This document shows positions 4,211 through 5,216 of a stretch of DNA of 5,216 bases, one piece after another; the stretch's first letter is position 1; every line of letters begins with the position of its first letter. A model generated the notes under the pieces. The model was not told the DNA's origin, made no database searches, and saw nothing but the letters and a program-made list of their open reading frames with translations. This stretch comes from an uncultured Oscillospiraceae bacterium. GTDB lineage: Bacteria > Bacillota > Clostridia > Oscillospirales > Acutalibacteraceae. The position numbers were made by a program, and so were the translations under genes. Location of the stretch: the NCBI GenBank assembly GCA_900549155.1, contig URNF01000129.1, positions 1-5,216 of the forward strand, given 5' to 3'.

Positions 4211-5216
4211 TTATCTCCCCGGATATCCATTGCCATAGATGTCTCCGGCGACCGCGCCGCCGCGTCGCAGAGCCAAAAGCTCCGGCACGGTCACAAAGCG
4301 GTAGCCCTGCGCCTCCAGTCGCGGAATGATGATTTTCGCCGCGTCCACGGTGGTGCGGTAGATGTCGTGCATCAGAACGATCGAGCCGTCCTTGATGCCG
4401 CCCTTTGCGGCAAAGGCGACGCTGACGATCTTGTCCGTGTTGCGGGACTGCCAGTCCTTGGTGTCCACGCTCCAATAGGCGATGGGCAGCCCCATGTCCT
4501 TTGCCACCGCCTTGACGGTGGCGTTGGCGTTGCCGCCCGGTGCACGCAGCATCACGGCGTCGTGCCCGACCGCTGCGCGGATGACGGCGTTGCAGTCGTC
4601 GATCTCCTTTTTCACACCGGCAGCGGACAGCCGCGGCAGGCGTGCGTGGTTTTGCGTGTGGTTGCCGATGGCATGTCCCTCTGCGTCCATGCGCTTGATG
4701 AGCGCGGGATAGCGCGCGGCGTTTCTGCCGACCAAAAAGAAAGTGGCATGCACATGATGGGCGGCGAGGTAATCGAGCAGCTCTGCCGTGAATTTCCCCG
4801 GTCCGTCATCGAATGTGAGTGCCACCAGCTTGTCCTTACTGCTTATCTCAGACGACATCGCCGGCAGCGGCATGGTTTTCACCGGCTGCGTCGCGGTCTG
4901 CGTCTGTTCCTTGTTTTTCTGCGCCTCGGCCTCTTTGAGCGACACCTGTTTTTTCAGCTGCTCGTTCTGTGCGGCGAGGGAGGCATTTTGGCTCTTTTGA
5001 CTGCCGAGCTCGTCGGCAAGCTGGCTGTTTTCACTCGAAAGGCTGTCGTTTTTCTCCTGCAGGGATTTGTTTTCCGCTTCCTGCGAGGCAAGCGTGGCGG
5101 CAAGCTGCGTCTGCTTTTTCTGCAGCCGCACCGTGCGGACAAGCCCCACCACAATGACGCCGAGCAGCAGCGCGATCAAAACCAGCGTGCAGACGATCAC
5201 CCGCCGCTCGCGGCGG
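4211..5216 (-). CDS. Membrane-anchored coiled-coil polysaccharide deacetylase (CE4/NodB family), 5' end outside the window
   Basis: At least 329 residues; residues are numbered from a GTG at 5200. The frame stays open to the window edge and encodes Arg-Arg-Glu-Arg-Arg just before that codon, with no Shine-Dalgarno site. GTG is therefore probably an internal Val and the true start lies beyond 5216. The Arg-rich stretch, then a hydrophobic helix (about 2-21), suggests an N-in signal anchor. A Gln/Glu/Lys/Ser-rich coiled coil (about 24-100) and linker (101-122) act as a stalk for the extracellular NodB domain (about 124-310). All CE4 motifs are visible: TFDDGP with Asp131/Asp132, HTQNH with metal ligands His181/His185, RAPGG (219-223), DTKDW (246-250) and VLMHD with His278. 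It should remove N-acetyl groups from peptidoglycan or another amino-sugar polymer, which is associated with lysozyme resistance or, in PdaA-type enzymes, spore cortex formation; the substrate is not decided by sequence alone. It precedes dusB by 3 bp. Confidence 0.93.
   Translation of the reverse strand, partial: RRERRVIVCTLVLIALLLGVIVVGLVRTVRLQKKQTQLAATLASQEAENKSLQEKNDSLSSENSQLADELGSQKSQNASLAAQNEQLKKQVSLKEAEAQKNKEQTQTATQPVKTMPLPAMSSEISSKDKLVALTFDDGPGKFTAELLDYLAAHHVHATFFLVGRNAARYPALIKRMDAEGHAIGNHTQNHARLPRLSAAGVKKEIDDCNAVIRAAVGHDAVMLRAPGGNANATVKAVAKDMGLPIAYWSVDTKDWQSRNTDKIVSVAFAAKGGIKDGSIVLMHDIYRTTVDAAKIIIPRLEAQGYRFVTVPELLALRRGGAVAGDIYGNGYPGR
4215..4220 (-). promoter_or_regulatory. dusB Shine-Dalgarno site inside the end of the deacetylase gene
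   Basis: Minus-strand GGGGAG lies within the last two sense codons of the upstream gene, just before its TAA stop (4213-4211) and seven bases before the dusB ATG at 4207. Ribosomes terminating on the first gene would sit on the initiation site of the second. Confidence 0.8.

Noticed and set aside
3567..4475. 302-codon minus-strand frame spanning the deacetylase-dusB junction
   Set aside because: It is very rich in Arg and Gly, out of frame with two well-supported genes, and has no family motif.

Overview
The window looks like chromosome from a spore-forming, moderately GC-rich member of the Bacillota, most likely class Clostridia and perhaps an Oscillospiraceae/Ruminococcaceae-type gut lineage. 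The reasons are a clear sporulation sigma factor (SigK), strong purine-rich Shine-Dalgarno sequences, a lipoteichoic-acid-synthase-type membrane enzyme and GC-biased third codon positions. The lineage is an inference; no rRNA or other phylogenetic marker is present.

Layout, left to right. Positions 1-108 hold no gene I can support. They contain a perfect hairpin at the window edge (1-20) and a strong rho-independent terminator for rightward transcription (60-93), probably ending a gene outside the window. A small minus-strand gene (109-330) encodes a 73-residue Cys/Gly-rich protein with a short hydrophobic N-terminus. Just upstream of it, on the same strand, is a 671-residue LtaS-family phosphoglycerol transferase (388-2403, TTG start). 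A 144-bp intergenic region (2404-2547) separates this gene from the divergent sigK and carries a candidate sigma-A promoter, a small palindrome and a candidate sigma-E promoter. sigK (2548-3243, plus) is uninterrupted and begins with a hydrophobic pro-sequence-like segment. It ends one base from the stop codon of the convergent dusB-type tRNA-dihydrouridine synthase (3245-4207, minus). dusB is preceded, with only 3 bp between, by a membrane-anchored coiled-coil polysaccharide deacetylase (4211 to the right edge, minus), whose start probably lies outside the window.

Functional picture. Two genes act at the cell envelope (polyglycerol-phosphate polymerisation; deacetylation of peptidoglycan or another polysaccharide), one controls late mother-cell sporulation, and one modifies tRNA. 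The deacetylase and dusB form a tight two-gene unit. The LtaS-like gene and the small Cys/Gly-rich gene may be partly co-transcribed, but the small gene also has its own sigma-K-like promoter and a hairpin that can cover its ribosome-binding site. That small gene and its leader are the least explained part of the window. I see no CRISPR array, insertion sequence, tRNA or rRNA gene.
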